The notes under the pieces are model-generated. The model was not told the DNA's origin. It saw nothing but the letters and a program-made list of their open reading frames with translations, and searched no databases. Below, piece by piece: positions 18,175 to 26,520 of a DNA stretch of 64,000 bases. This stretch comes from Pseudomonas sp. BN102 (lineage in GTDB: Bacteria > Pseudomonadota > Gammaproteobacteria > Pseudomonadales > Pseudomonadaceae), in the NCBI RefSeq assembly GCF_029871245.1, contig NZ_SSON01000040.1, positions 48,999 to 112,998 on the forward strand. The letters run 5' to 3'. The position numbers and the translations under genes are program-made. Position 1 is the stretch's first letter. Every line of letters begins with the position of its first letter.

Positions 18175-19623
18175 ATGTCGGCCGTGAAGCCCCTGACGAA
18201 TATCCGCACTTTTCTTCTCTGGCTGGCCCTGTTCTGCCCCATTGCTGCCTGGATCGGTTGGCAGGACCATGCTGACCGGTACGAGCGCTTCTTCCAGGAC
18301 ACCAGCATCGCGCAGCGCATGCTCAGCCAGAAGACCGTACAGCACGAAGCGGTGCTGGCGACCCTGGCCGCGCTGTCGCATCCGCCCATTCCGGAACGCC
18401 TCCTCCCCAGCCTGCAGCCATCCATGCCGCAGCTGCTGGGTCTGGGCTACCTGCGCGACGGGGTCTGGGCAGGCAGCACCCTGTTCCCGACGGGCCTGGA
18501 TGCTGCAGTCGAGCACGCCCGCCAGGAGGGGCGGCCCGTCACACTGCCAGTGGACGAGTCCCGCTACTGGCTGGTTGCCCCATCGGGCTGGAGTCTGTTG
18601 CTGGACGCACGGCAACTCATACCGGCCGCCGACTTCCCTCCCTCGCTGGCCATGCTGACACTGGATGTCGGGGCGGGCCCGCTTGCGCTGCTGGCGCGCC
18701 AGTCCGCCGCCCGCTCACCGGGCTGGAACATCGACGTGCGAAAACCGCTGGGTGCGGTCAGCCAACCCTTTCCCATGCACAGTTGGCGCACGCTGACGCT
18801 CGCCGACTGGCCCTGGGCAGAGTGGCTGGCCTGGGCGGCCGCCAGCTGCCTGCTGGCGGCCAGTAGCGCTGCCTGGCAGCGGTCGCGCGCCGACGCAAGA
18901 CGCCAGCAGGAGGAGGTCCGTCTGGCGGCGATGACGCGGCTGAGCACCCTGGGTGAAATGGCCGCGGGTATTGCCCATGAGTTGAACCAGCCGTTGACCG
19001 CCATCCTCGCGCAGGTGCGTGCCGCCGAACGTCTGCTGGATGATGAGGAGGAGCGCCCCACGGTGCGTCAGGCTCTGCTCGCCAGCGCTGGCCAGGCCCG
19101 CCGCGCGGCTGACATCATCAGTCGCATGCGCGAGCTGGTGAAGCCCAGCTCGCCCTCGCCGCGCGCGGCGGTGGACCCCGATGCTTTGGCGGCTTCGCTG
19201 TTGTTCCTGCGCGAAGAGGAGCTGGCACGCCGTGGTATCCGCCTGACGTGGCGCAATTCCAACCCCGGCGCCCGTCCTCTGGGTGACCGAGTGGCGCTTG
19301 AACAAATCCTGCACAACCTGGTCCAGAACGCCGCCGACGCGCTGGCCGACGCGCCGGGCACCCGGAGTATCGTCCTGAGCGGCGACGTCGAAGGCACGGA
19401 ATACGAGTTCAGCGTCAGCGATAATGGCCCTGGCATTCCCCCTGAAGCCTTGTCGCGGCTGTTCGAGCCGTTCTACACCACTCGGCCGCAAGGTATGGGG
19501 CTGGGCCTGGCATTGTGCGAAACGCTTGCCGGTGCCATGGACGGTCGCATCACTGCCCGCAACCTCGACCCCCTGGGCGCCTGCTTCACGCTGCGCCTGC
19601 CCCTCGCCGGAGCCGATGCATGA
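18175..19623 (+). CDS. Membrane sensor histidine kinase
   Basis: 482 residues from ATG 18175; an adjacent ATG at 18172 is too close to the AAGG site. One membrane helix lies near residues 8-28, then a periplasmic domain of about 180 residues, then a second helix (WLAWAAASCLLAASSAAW, near residue 220). The HisKA box is GEMAAGIAHELNQPLTAILAQ with the phosphorylated histidine. The HATPase motifs are present: NLVQNAADAL (N box), VSDNGPGIP (G1) and GMGLGLALCETLAGAMDG (G2). The layout is DctB-like. Its stop overlaps the regulator start by four bases (ATGA). It probably senses a carboxylate taken up by the adjacent transporter. Confidence 0.9.
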   Translation: MSAVKPLTNIRTFLLWLALFCPIAAWIGWQDHADRYERFFQDTSIAQRMLSQKTVQHEAVLATLAALSHPPIPERLLPSLQPSMPQLLGLGYLRDGVWAGSTLFPTGLDAAVEHARQEGRPVTLPVDESRYWLVAPSGWSLLLDARQLIPAADFPPSLAMLTLDVGAGPLALLARQSAARSPGWNIDVRKPLGAVSQPFPMHSWRTLTLADWPWAEWLAWAAASCLLAASSAAWQRSRADARRQQEEVRLAAMTRLSTLGEMAAGIAHELNQPLTAILAQVRAAERLLDDEEERPTVRQALLASAGQARRAADIISRMRELVKPSSPSPRAAVDPDALAASLLFLREEELARRGIRLTWRNSNPGARPLGDRVALEQILHNLVQNAADALADAPGTRSIVLSGDVEGTEYEFSVSDNGPGIPPEALSRLFEPFYTTRPQGMGLGLALCETLAGAMDGRITARNLDPLGACFTLRLPLAGADA

Positions 19624-20246
19624 GCCTCCCCGCCCATTCCCCGCTCGTATACCTGGTCGACGACGACGATGCCGTGCGCGACGGACTGGCGCTGTTGTTG
19701 CGCAGCGTCGGGCTGCGCAGCGAGGGCCATGACGATCCCCAGGCCTTCCTCGCCTCGTTGTCGCCACAGTCAATCGGTTGCGTGGTACTGGACATCCGCA
19801 TGCCGGGGATCGGCGGTCTGGACGTGCTGACAAGGCTGGCGGAGTTTCCCGATCTGCCGGTCGTGATGCTGACCGGTCACGCCAACGTCGACCTGTGCCG
19901 CCGCGCCTTCAAGGGCGGCGCCATGGAATTCCTGCAAAAGCCGGTGGACGATGACGTCTTCCTGGATGCCGTCCAGACCGCCGTGCGCACCCATGTCGCC
20001 AGTCGTGAGCGCCAGGCGGTGACACAGGCCGCCGTCGAACGGCTGACACGCCTGTCCGGGCGCGAGCGTGACGTGCTCGTGCGCATCGTCCAGGGCATGA
20101 GCAACAAGGAAATCGCGCGCGAATTCGATCTGTCGCCGCGCACCGTGGAGACCTATCGGGCCAACGTCTTCGCCAAGCTCGAGGCCGACTCGCTGGCGCA
20201 GCTCATCCGCCAATACGCCACCCTGCTGGACTCGCCGTCTCCGTAG
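19620..20246 (+). CDS. FixJ/NarL-type response regulator
   Basis: 208 residues from ATG 19620. The receiver domain has the acidic pocket VDDDDA, the phosphorylated aspartate in GCVVLDIRMPGIGG (about residue 58) and the threonine and lysine in VVMLTGHA and EFLQKPVDD. A LuxR-type helix-turn-helix ends the protein (LSGRERDVLVRIVQGMSNKEIAREFDLSPRTVETYRANVFAKL). It is translationally coupled to the kinase. A palindrome overlapping its stop codon may be its own binding site for the next gene. Confidence 0.92.
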   Translation: MSLPAHSPLVYLVDDDDAVRDGLALLLRSVGLRSEGHDDPQAFLASLSPQSIGCVVLDIRMPGIGGLDVLTRLAEFPDLPVVMLTGHANVDLCRRAFKGGAMEFLQKPVDDDVFLDAVQTAVRTHVASRERQAVTQAAVERLTRLSGRERDVLVRIVQGMSNKEIAREFDLSPRTVETYRANVFAKLEADSLAQLIRQYATLLDSPSP

Positions 20247-20256
20247 CATTACGGAG
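20239..20256. promoter_or_regulatory. Palindrome CTCCGTA-N4-TACGGAG after the response regulator
   Basis: A seven-base perfect inverted repeat overlapping the regulator stop codon (20244-20246), about 90 bases upstream of the next gene. Its inner 12 symmetric bases match the palindrome at 18131-18146. It may be the regulator's operator for the GlcG/HbpS-like gene. Confidence 0.55.
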
Positions 20257-20344
20257 GCCGTCGCGTAGTCGGGCGCATACCGCGGCAAGTAGGTTCTGGC
20301 CACACTGGCTACTCCTGAAATCGATCCACGAAAAGGACCTGACC

Positions 20345-20833
20345 ATGTCGCGTATTTCCATTGCCGCAGTGCTCTGCGCCCTGACCTTCGCGGGCGCCGC
20401 CAACGCCGCCGTACTGAAAGAAAGCACTATCTCGACGGCTGATGCCCAGAAACTGGCCGCCGCCACTGTCGCCGCCTGCCAGGCCAAGGGCTACAACGTG
20501 AGCGCGTCGGTAGTCGACCGCGCGGGCCTGCTGAAAGCCTTCGCCCGTGCCGACAACGCCGGCCCCCACACCATCGAAGCCAGCCGCGCCAAGGCCTTCA
20601 CCGCCGCGTCCGCCAAGGTTCCGACCCTGACCATCATGGAAAATGCCCAGAAGAACCCGGGTGCCGCCAACCTGACCGAAATTCCGGGCTTCCTGCTCCT
20701 GGGCGGCGGCGTCCCGGTCAAGGCCGACGAGACCGTGATCGGTGCGATCGGCGTGGCTGGCGCCCCAGGCGGTCACCTGGACGCGCAGTGCGCCGACGAA
20801 GTTCTGGCAGCCAACGCTGCACTGTTCAAATAA
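20345..20833 (+). CDS. GlcG/HbpS-like heme-binding family secreted protein
   Basis: 162 residues with a cleavable signal peptide (MSRISIAAVLCALTFAGAANAA). The rest is a single GlcG/HbpS (DUF336) domain: STADAQKLAAATVAACQAKG, then VSASVVDRAGLLKAFARADNAGPHTIEASRAKAFTAAS, then PGFLLLGGGVPVKADETVIGAIGVAGAPGG. Family members bind heme or small organic acids and often accompany transport or oxidation genes. It directly follows the two-component genes, with a regulator-like palindrome upstream, so it is a likely member of that regulon. Periplasmic location inferred. Confidence 0.85.
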   Translation: MSRISIAAVLCALTFAGAANAAVLKESTISTADAQKLAAATVAACQAKGYNVSASVVDRAGLLKAFARADNAGPHTIEASRAKAFTAASAKVPTLTIMENAQKNPGAANLTEIPGFLLLGGGVPVKADETVIGAIGVAGAPGGHLDAQCADEVLAANAALFK

Positions 20834-20942
20834 GCGATCGTTGCACTTCCGCTCTTCCGACAAACTCCGCGGCCTGTCATACGACTTCGACAGGCTGCGT
20901 GGGCACGAAAACCATCGAGCAAGCGCATGGGCGGCACCGGTA

Positions 20943-22220
20943 TCAGAACACCGTCAGTGTGTAGCTCAGGATCAGGCGGTTCTCATCGATATCGGTGCGA
21001 TAGTTCGAGCGCGCAGTCGCATTGCGTACCCGCACCGAGACGTTCTTCAGCGGGCCGCTCTGCACGGTGTAGCCGATATCCAGATCGCGCTCCCAGTCCT
21101 TGCCCTCGAAGCTTCCCGTGTCGACGTTATCACCCCGGATATAGCGGACGCCGGCGATCAGCCCGGGCACGCCCAGCGCGGCGAAATCGTAGTCGTAGCG
21201 CAGCTGCCAGGAGCGTTCCTCGGCAGAGGCGAATTCGTAGGTGGGCACCTCGTTGCCCAGCGGCGAGACGGTGACGAATACGCGGGGGAAGCCCTGGTCA
21301 CCGAACATTGCCTGGTAGCCCAGGTAGAAGTTATGCCCACCGCGCCTGGCCGAAAGCAGTGAGTAGAAAGCGCGGTTGTCGATCTCGCCGATGAGCTCCC
21401 GCCCATCCTCGGCGGAATCGAAGTAGCCGAGGTTCGCCCCCAGCGTCCAGTCACCCAGGGGTTCGCTGTGCTTGAGCCCCAGGAAGCGCTGGTTGTAGAG
21501 GTCTTCCAATTGCCCGTACCACGCACTCAGGGTGGTGCGGTTCTGGTTGAAGGCGTAGTCGCCGCCGGCGTAGTTGAAGCGATCGGAGGTGATCAGCCGC
21601 GCCCGGGCGTCGCGCTGGGGCGCGAAACCGACAATGGCGCCGATTTCCTCGTCGCCCGCCTCGCTGCGGATACTGGTGGAGCGCAATTGGCCGCCCTGCA
21701 AAGTCAGCCCGCTGACTTCCGCCGAGTTGATGGCAACGCCCTGGTAGGTGTTGGGCAACAGGCGGTTGTCGGTCAGGGCCAGCACCGGCACGTTGGGCTG
21801 CAGCTCGCCAACCCGTAGTTCCGTCTTCGACACCCGCACCTTGGCCGTCAGCCCCAGGCGGCTGTAGTCGTCCGGCGCGGTCTCGCCAAAGGTGCCGGGC
21901 AGCAGGCCGGTGCCCGCGCGATCAGGGCTGCTGTCCAGCTTCAGCCCCAGCGTGCCGATGGCGTCGACGCCGAATCCAACCGGCCCTTGGGTGTAGCCGG
22001 ATCTGAGGTTGAGGATGAAGCCCTGGGCCCACTCCTCCGCCCTGGACTGCCGGCTCGGCCCGACTATGTCGGAGAAGTCGCGGCTGAAGTAGTAGTTGCG
22101 CGCGGTGAGAGTGGCACTGGAGTCGACCAGGAAGCCGCCCTCCTCTGCCTGGACGCCGAACGGCAGGGCGATGAGGGCGGCGGCGAGCAGCAGGTGCGGC
22201 CTTTTCGGATTGAAAGTCAT
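20943..22220 (-). CDS. OprD-family outer membrane porin
   Basis: 425 residues from ATG 22220. A signal peptide ends near GVQAEEG. The mature part has the OprD opening (FLVDSSATLTARNYYFSRDFSD), a QSRAEEWAQGFILNLRSGYTQG strand, ERSWQLRYDYDFAALGVPGLIAGVRYI near residue 365, and a C-terminal aromatic ending (LILSYTLTVF) for barrel assembly. It is the third gene after the salicylate hydroxylase and the MFS carrier on the same strand, so it probably admits salicylate or a similar aromatic acid. Substrate inferred. Confidence 0.9.
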   Translation of the reverse strand: MTFNPKRPHLLLAAALIALPFGVQAEEGGFLVDSSATLTARNYYFSRDFSDIVGPSRQSRAEEWAQGFILNLRSGYTQGPVGFGVDAIGTLGLKLDSSPDRAGTGLLPGTFGETAPDDYSRLGLTAKVRVSKTELRVGELQPNVPVLALTDNRLLPNTYQGVAINSAEVSGLTLQGGQLRSTSIRSEAGDEEIGAIVGFAPQRDARARLITSDRFNYAGGDYAFNQNRTTLSAWYGQLEDLYNQRFLGLKHSEPLGDWTLGANLGYFDSAEDGRELIGEIDNRAFYSLLSARRGGHNFYLGYQAMFGDQGFPRVFVTVSPLGNEVPTYEFASAEERSWQLRYDYDFAALGVPGLIAGVRYIRGDNVDTGSFEGKDWERDLDIGYTVQSGPLKNVSVRVRNATARSNYRTDIDENRLILSYTLTVF

Positions 22221-22363
22221 TGGGCGTTCTCTTGTTCTTGTCGTGGGGCAGCAAGCCCCCGCCACTGCGCCGTGAGCGGGCGCAGGGAAAAAGGGGGCTC
22301 GGGAATCAAGCTGGCGGAGTCCGCGCCCATCGGGCCGGGGCGGACTCTGTGGTACGAGGCCGA

Positions 22364-23719
22364 TCAGCCGGAGCTGGACTCCAGCGGCTTCTCGGCCAAG
22401 GCGCCACCATGGGACGGCTGACCCGGCTGGTGCCAGAGGAACACCAGGATGGCGGCGGCGCCGACCAGCCCCGGCAGGGCGAAAGCCAGGAAGCTCGCCT
22501 GGATCGGCAACTGCGCGGCATGCAGCGCGCCGCCCAGCAGCGGGCCGATGATGGCGCCGATGCGGCCGATGCCCATGGCCCAGCCAAGCCCGGTGGAGCG
22601 GATATGTGCCGGGTAGAACTGCACGGTACAGGCGTTGGCGAGGATCTGGGTGCCGATGGTGCAGGCGCCGGCCACACCGATCAGCAGGTACAGCACCGGC
22701 AGCGGGGATTTCAGTGCCAACAGGCTGAGGGACAGCGCGCCAAGGGTGAAGAAGGCGAACAGCACGCGACCAAGGCCGACACGGTCCCCGAGCCAGCCAC
22801 CGCCGATGGCGCCGAAGATGGCGCCGAAGTTCAGCACCAGCAGGAACGCCAGGCTGGAGTTGAGCCCGTATCCGGCGGCGTTCATCAGCTTCGGCAGCCA
22901 GGAGCTCAGGGCGTAGACCATCAACAGGCAGCAGAAGAACGCCACCCAGAGCATCAGCGTGTTCAGGGTCCGTCCGTCATGGAACAGCTGGGAGATGGTG
23001 ATCGTGCTCGCCTGCCCCTTGGCCAGGTGCAGGCGGTCGCCGGTGGCGGGCACGTACGCCGGCTCCGCGCGGCACAGCAGTGCCTGGGCACGCCCCACAT
23101 CCCCCTGGCGCAACAGGAAGTTGAGCGACTCCGGCAGTTGGCGCACCAGCAGCGGCAGCACCAGCAAGGGCACCACGGCGACGAAGAACACGGCCTGCCA
23201 GCCCCAGGTGGGCATCAGCGCCATGCCCAACCCGGCGGAGAGCATGCCGCCCACCGAGTAGCCGCTGAACATGATCGCGACCAGGGTGCTGCGAATTTTC
23301 TTCGGCGCATATTCATTCATCAGCGCCACCACGTTGGGCATCACTCCGCCGATGCCGAGCCCGGCGATGAAGCGGCAGATCGCGAACTCCTCGGGGGTGC
23401 GCGCGAAACCGTTGATCACCGTGAAACCGCTGAATAGGGTCACGCAGGTCATGATGGTCTTGCGCCGTCCGATCCGGTCCGACAGCGGGCCGAAGAACAG
23501 CGCGCCCAGCATCATCCCCACCAGCGCGCAGCTGCCGAGCAGGCCAGCCTGCAGCGCAGTGAGGCTCCAGGCCTGCATCAGCGCGGGCAACACCACGCCG
23601 TAGATGACCAGGTCATAGCCGTCGAAGATGATGATCAGCGCGCACCAGAACAGTACGCGCGCGTGGAAAGCATTGAAGCGGGCCCCGTCGAGCAGGGCGG
23701 AAACGTCGATGGCACGCAT
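22364..23719 (-). CDS. MFS aromatic acid:H+ symporter (AAHS family)
   Basis: 451 residues from ATG 23719. Twelve membrane helices with AAHS hallmarks: FDGYDLVIYGVVLPALM in helix 1 (the DGxD motif), GALFFGPLSDRIGRRKTIM between helices 2 and 3, and RFIAGLGIGGVMPNVVALMNEYAPKK in helices 4-5. Known members (PcaK, BenK) import hydroxybenzoate or benzoate. Here it sits between the salicylate hydroxylase gene and an OprD porin on one strand, so salicylate uptake is the simplest role. Confidence 0.88.
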   Translation of the reverse strand: MRAIDVSALLDGARFNAFHARVLFWCALIIIFDGYDLVIYGVVLPALMQAWSLTALQAGLLGSCALVGMMLGALFFGPLSDRIGRRKTIMTCVTLFSGFTVINGFARTPEEFAICRFIAGLGIGGVMPNVVALMNEYAPKKIRSTLVAIMFSGYSVGGMLSAGLGMALMPTWGWQAVFFVAVVPLLVLPLLVRQLPESLNFLLRQGDVGRAQALLCRAEPAYVPATGDRLHLAKGQASTITISQLFHDGRTLNTLMLWVAFFCCLLMVYALSSWLPKLMNAAGYGLNSSLAFLLVLNFGAIFGAIGGGWLGDRVGLGRVLFAFFTLGALSLSLLALKSPLPVLYLLIGVAGACTIGTQILANACTVQFYPAHIRSTGLGWAMGIGRIGAIIGPLLGGALHAAQLPIQASFLAFALPGLVGAAAILVFLWHQPGQPSHGGALAEKPLESSSG

Positions 23720-23792
23720 GGCATGGCTCTTCTTGTCGTTGTTATAGAGCCGGGGCGGCCGGCTGGGCTCGCCCCGGTAGAACGGAGCGGCG

Positions 23793-25082
23793 TCAGGCGC
23801 AGTGGCTGAGGGACTGCCAACCCAGGCGCGCGCGGGCTTCAGCCACATCGGCATCCAGGTCGTGGTTCCACAGCCAGTCGAAGCGGCTGGCCAGGGTTGC
23901 GCCCAGGGCCTTCTCGTTGTCGCCCACCGCCGGGTCGCGCAGCTCGTACAGCTCGCCCGCTTCCCAGGAGGTGCGCTGCACACGACAGGCGCGGGGGCGA
24001 CGCAAGGCGTCGTAGGCCGCCAGCAGCTCGCCGAGGTTGCCCTGGCTCACTTGCGGATCGCCCAGCAGACGGGCCAGGAAGTAGGCATCTTCCAGTCCCT
24101 GCCCAGCCCCGGCTCCCTGGTGCGGCAGCATGGCGTGGGCCGCATCGCCGATCAGGGCCACGCGTCCGTGTACGTAGCCGGGCAGCTCGGCCAGGTCGTG
24201 CAGCGCCCAGTGGGTCGGCGCGGGGATGCACTCCAGCAGGATGCGCGCGGCATCGCCCCAGCCGGTGAAGGCTTCGAGCATCTCGCGCTGGCTCGCTTCG
24301 CGCACCCACGGTGCGTCCTTCGGCCAGACCGGATCGGGGCGACTGCGGTCGGACACGAAGGCCACCACGTTGATGATGCGGCCCTGCTTCACCGGGAAGG
24401 TGAGGATGTGACCGTCGAGGCCGAGGTACATCTGCGGCACGTCCACCAGATGCTCGTCGACACCGGCGACGCGATAGGCCTCGCGCAGGCGCAGGCTGTC
24501 GATCATCCCGCGATAGGCACAGGTGCCGGTGAAGCGCGGTGCGGCCGGCGCGGCGCCGATGCTGTCCAGTACATGGCTGCGGATTGCGGACTTGATGCCA
24601 TCGGCAGCGATCAGCAGGTCGCCCCGGTAATCCGTGCCATCGGTGAACAGCACGCGGGTCTCGTCGCCCAACTGCTCCACGCTGACGGCGCGCTTGTTGA
24701 ACCGCGCCACCCCGTCGGGCAGGCGGCTGGCCAGCACATCCAGGAAGTCCGCGCGATGCACCGAGGACTGCCCCACGCCCGGCGCCACGCTGGCGCCGAT
24801 GTAGCCGGCATCGCTGCTGCGGCGCCACTCGAACCACACGTCCTGCCAGGGCTCTGGCGTGCGGTCGGCGACCTGCCCATAGGGCTCGGCCAGCCCGAGA
24901 CCGGCGATGGCCCGCACCGCGTTGGCGCCGAAGGAAACGCCCGCGCCCACTTCACCGAAGGCCGGCGCGGACTCGAAAAGCTGAACGTCGAGATGGGAGT
25001 GACGGCACAGGTCCAGTGCCAGGGCGACGCCGGAGATACCGCCGCCGATGATGCCGACGCGCAAGGCAGGCTTCTTGGTCAT
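23793..25082 (-). CDS. nahG: Salicylate hydroxylase (salicylate 1-monooxygenase)
   Basis: 429 residues from ATG 25082 (ATG 25094 possible). An FAD-binding GxGxxG begins the protein (VGIIGGGISGVALALDLCRHSHLDVQLFE); then come EVGAGVSFGANAVRAIAGLGL, EPWQDVWFEWRR, GADG-type LLIAADGIKSAIRSHVLD, and GRVALIGDAAHAMLPHQGAGAGQGLEDAYFLARLLGD. From memory it aligns almost end to end with NahG/SalA of Pseudomonas. The enzyme uses NADH and O2 to turn salicylate into catechol, CO2 and water. The divergent nahR-like gene supports the assignment. No catechol dioxygenase lies in the window, so catechol must be degraded elsewhere. Confidence 0.93.
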   Translation of the reverse strand: MTKKPALRVGIIGGGISGVALALDLCRHSHLDVQLFESAPAFGEVGAGVSFGANAVRAIAGLGLAEPYGQVADRTPEPWQDVWFEWRRSSDAGYIGASVAPGVGQSSVHRADFLDVLASRLPDGVARFNKRAVSVEQLGDETRVLFTDGTDYRGDLLIAADGIKSAIRSHVLDSIGAAPAAPRFTGTCAYRGMIDSLRLREAYRVAGVDEHLVDVPQMYLGLDGHILTFPVKQGRIINVVAFVSDRSRPDPVWPKDAPWVREASQREMLEAFTGWGDAARILLECIPAPTHWALHDLAELPGYVHGRVALIGDAAHAMLPHQGAGAGQGLEDAYFLARLLGDPQVSQGNLGELLAAYDALRRPRACRVQRTSWEAGELYELRDPAVGDNEKALGATLASRFDWLWNHDLDADVAEARARLGWQSLSHCA

Positions 25083-25173
25083 GTTCGTACCCATGATGGT
25101 GTTGTTGTTGGAGTGGAACCATCATGTCGAAGCCAGGAATATTGATAAATGCAGCAAGTCGCATACAGACTAT

Positions 25174-25185
25174 TTCATATATGAA
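25174..25185. promoter_or_regulatory. Palindrome TTCATATATGAA in the nahG-nahR divergent promoter
   Basis: A 12-base perfect palindrome lies 37 bases upstream of the nahR start and about 90 bases upstream of nahG, in an AT-rich patch. NahR classically recognises ATTCACGCT-N2-TGAT, which has TCA-N6-TGA symmetry; here it is TCA-N4-TGA, so this is not the classical site. It could be a diverged operator or part of the nahR promoter. Confidence 0.4.
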
Positions 25186-25221
25186 TATTCCTACAGACCT
25201 GTGCAACCCACGAGATACCTC

Positions 25222-26124
25222 ATGGACCTACGCGACCTGGACCTGAACCTGCTGGTGGTCTTCAACCAGTTGCTCATCGACCGGCGCGTCTCCACCGCCG
25301 CCGACAACCTGGGCCTGACCCAACCCGCCGTCAGCAATGCCCTCAAGCGCCTGCGCACCGCCCTGCAGGACGACCTCTTCGTGCGCACCTACCAGGGCAT
25401 GGAACCGACACCCTATGCGGAGCAACTGGCCGAGCCCGTGTCGCTGGCGATCCACACCCTGCGCGACGCGCTGAGCCGACAGGACAGCTTCGACCCGCTG
25501 ACCAGCGACCGCACCTTCACCATCGCCATGACCGACATCGGCGAGATCTACTTCACCCCGCGGCTGATGGACGCGCTCGCTCGCCTGGCGCCGAAATGCC
25601 GCATCAGCACCGTGCGCAACACCAGCGTGACGCTGATCGAAGCCCTGCAGAATGGCACCGTCGACCTCGCCGTGGGGCTGCTGCCGCACCTGCAGGCGGG
25701 CTTCCACCAGCGCCGACTGTTCCACCACCGCTATGTGTGCCTGTGCCGCAAGGACCACCCGGTCACCCGCGAGCCGCTGACCCTGGAACGCTTCTGCGCC
25801 CACGGCCACGTGCGGGTGATCGCCGCCACCACCGGCCACGGCGAGGTGGATGCCCACATGGCGCGCCTGGGTATCGAGCGGGACATCCGCCTGGAAGTGC
25901 CGCACTTCGTCGCCGTTGGCCACATCCTCCAGCGCACCGACCTGCTCGCCACCGTACCCGAGCGCTTCGCCGACTCCTGCATCGAACCCTTCGGCCTGGT
26001 CGCCCTGCCTCATCCGGTCGAGCTTCCGGAGATCGACATCAACCTGTTCTGGCATGCAAAGTACCATCGGGATCCCGCCAACCGCTGGCTCAGGCAGTTG
26101 ATGTTCGAATTGTTCGCCGATTGA
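25222..26124 (+). CDS. nahR: LysR-family salicylate-responsive activator
   Basis: 300 residues from ATG 25222, which gives the exact NahR-type N-terminus (MDLRDLDLNLLVVFNQLL); a longer reading upstream adds unrelated residues. The helix-turn-helix is VSTAADNLGLTQPAVSNALKRLR. The effector domain keeps FTIAMTDIGEIYF, NGTVDLAVGLLP and HFVAVGHILQRTDLLATVP, matching NahR as I recall it. NahR binds upstream of its targets and activates when salicylate is present. Divergent placement from nahG makes autoregulation and control of nahG-MFS-porin likely. Confidence 0.93.
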   Translation: MDLRDLDLNLLVVFNQLLIDRRVSTAADNLGLTQPAVSNALKRLRTALQDDLFVRTYQGMEPTPYAEQLAEPVSLAIHTLRDALSRQDSFDPLTSDRTFTIAMTDIGEIYFTPRLMDALARLAPKCRISTVRNTSVTLIEALQNGTVDLAVGLLPHLQAGFHQRRLFHHRYVCLCRKDHPVTREPLTLERFCAHGHVRVIAATTGHGEVDAHMARLGIERDIRLEVPHFVAVGHILQRTDLLATVPERFADSCIEPFGLVALPHPVELPEIDINLFWHAKYHRDPANRWLRQLMFELFAD

Positions 26125-26403
26125 GGGCGAGGCGGGGCTCGCGCTTGTCGATGAATGCCTGCACGCCTTCACCTGCATCGTTGCTCCGGGCGCAGGCCAG
26201 CGATGCCGCCGCCTCCAACTCCAGGCGAGTGCCCAGATCGTTCCGGGCGGCCGAGTCGCACAAGTGCTTGTGCGCCCCATCGTCGTGGTCGCGCCCGCCG
26301 CCAGCTTGCTCACCAGCCCCTCCGCCGCCTCTTCCAGCTCCACGAGCGGGTGCAGTTCGTCGGCCCCGCATCTGTCCCCCTCTCTTAGCGGGCTCGGGGC
26401 CAC
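26121..26403 (-). pseudogene. Enoyl-CoA hydratase/isomerase C-terminal remnant, frameshifted
   Basis: On the minus strand one frame reads ADELHPLVELEEAAEGLVSKLAAGATTTMGRT. The next frame continues HLCDSAARNDLGTRLELEAAASLACARS and NDAGEGVQAFIDKREPR. Together these make the final 85 or so residues of a crotonase-fold enzyme, in which LExEAxxxxxxxxSxDxxEGVxAFxxKRxPxF is the usual ending. The frame changes near 26270. The N-terminal two thirds and the stop codon are missing, and the remnant runs into the end of nahR. It probably marks a deletion junction beside the salicylate module. Confidence 0.65.
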
Positions 26404-26520
26404 TTGGCAGAAAGATGTTACGGACTATGAACTTCCGCGACGAAGCTCGGCTCAACCCTACATCGTCAACTTTTAGTCGGGAGGGGGGGTTAACCAAGAG
26501 AACTTAGACGGAGGCACATT

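Noticed and set aside
25174..25185. Calling the TTCATATATGAA palindrome a classical NahR operator
   Set aside because: Spacing is TCA-N4-TGA, not the TCA-N6-TGA of the known ATTCACGCT-N2-TGAT site; kept only as a candidate regulatory palindrome.
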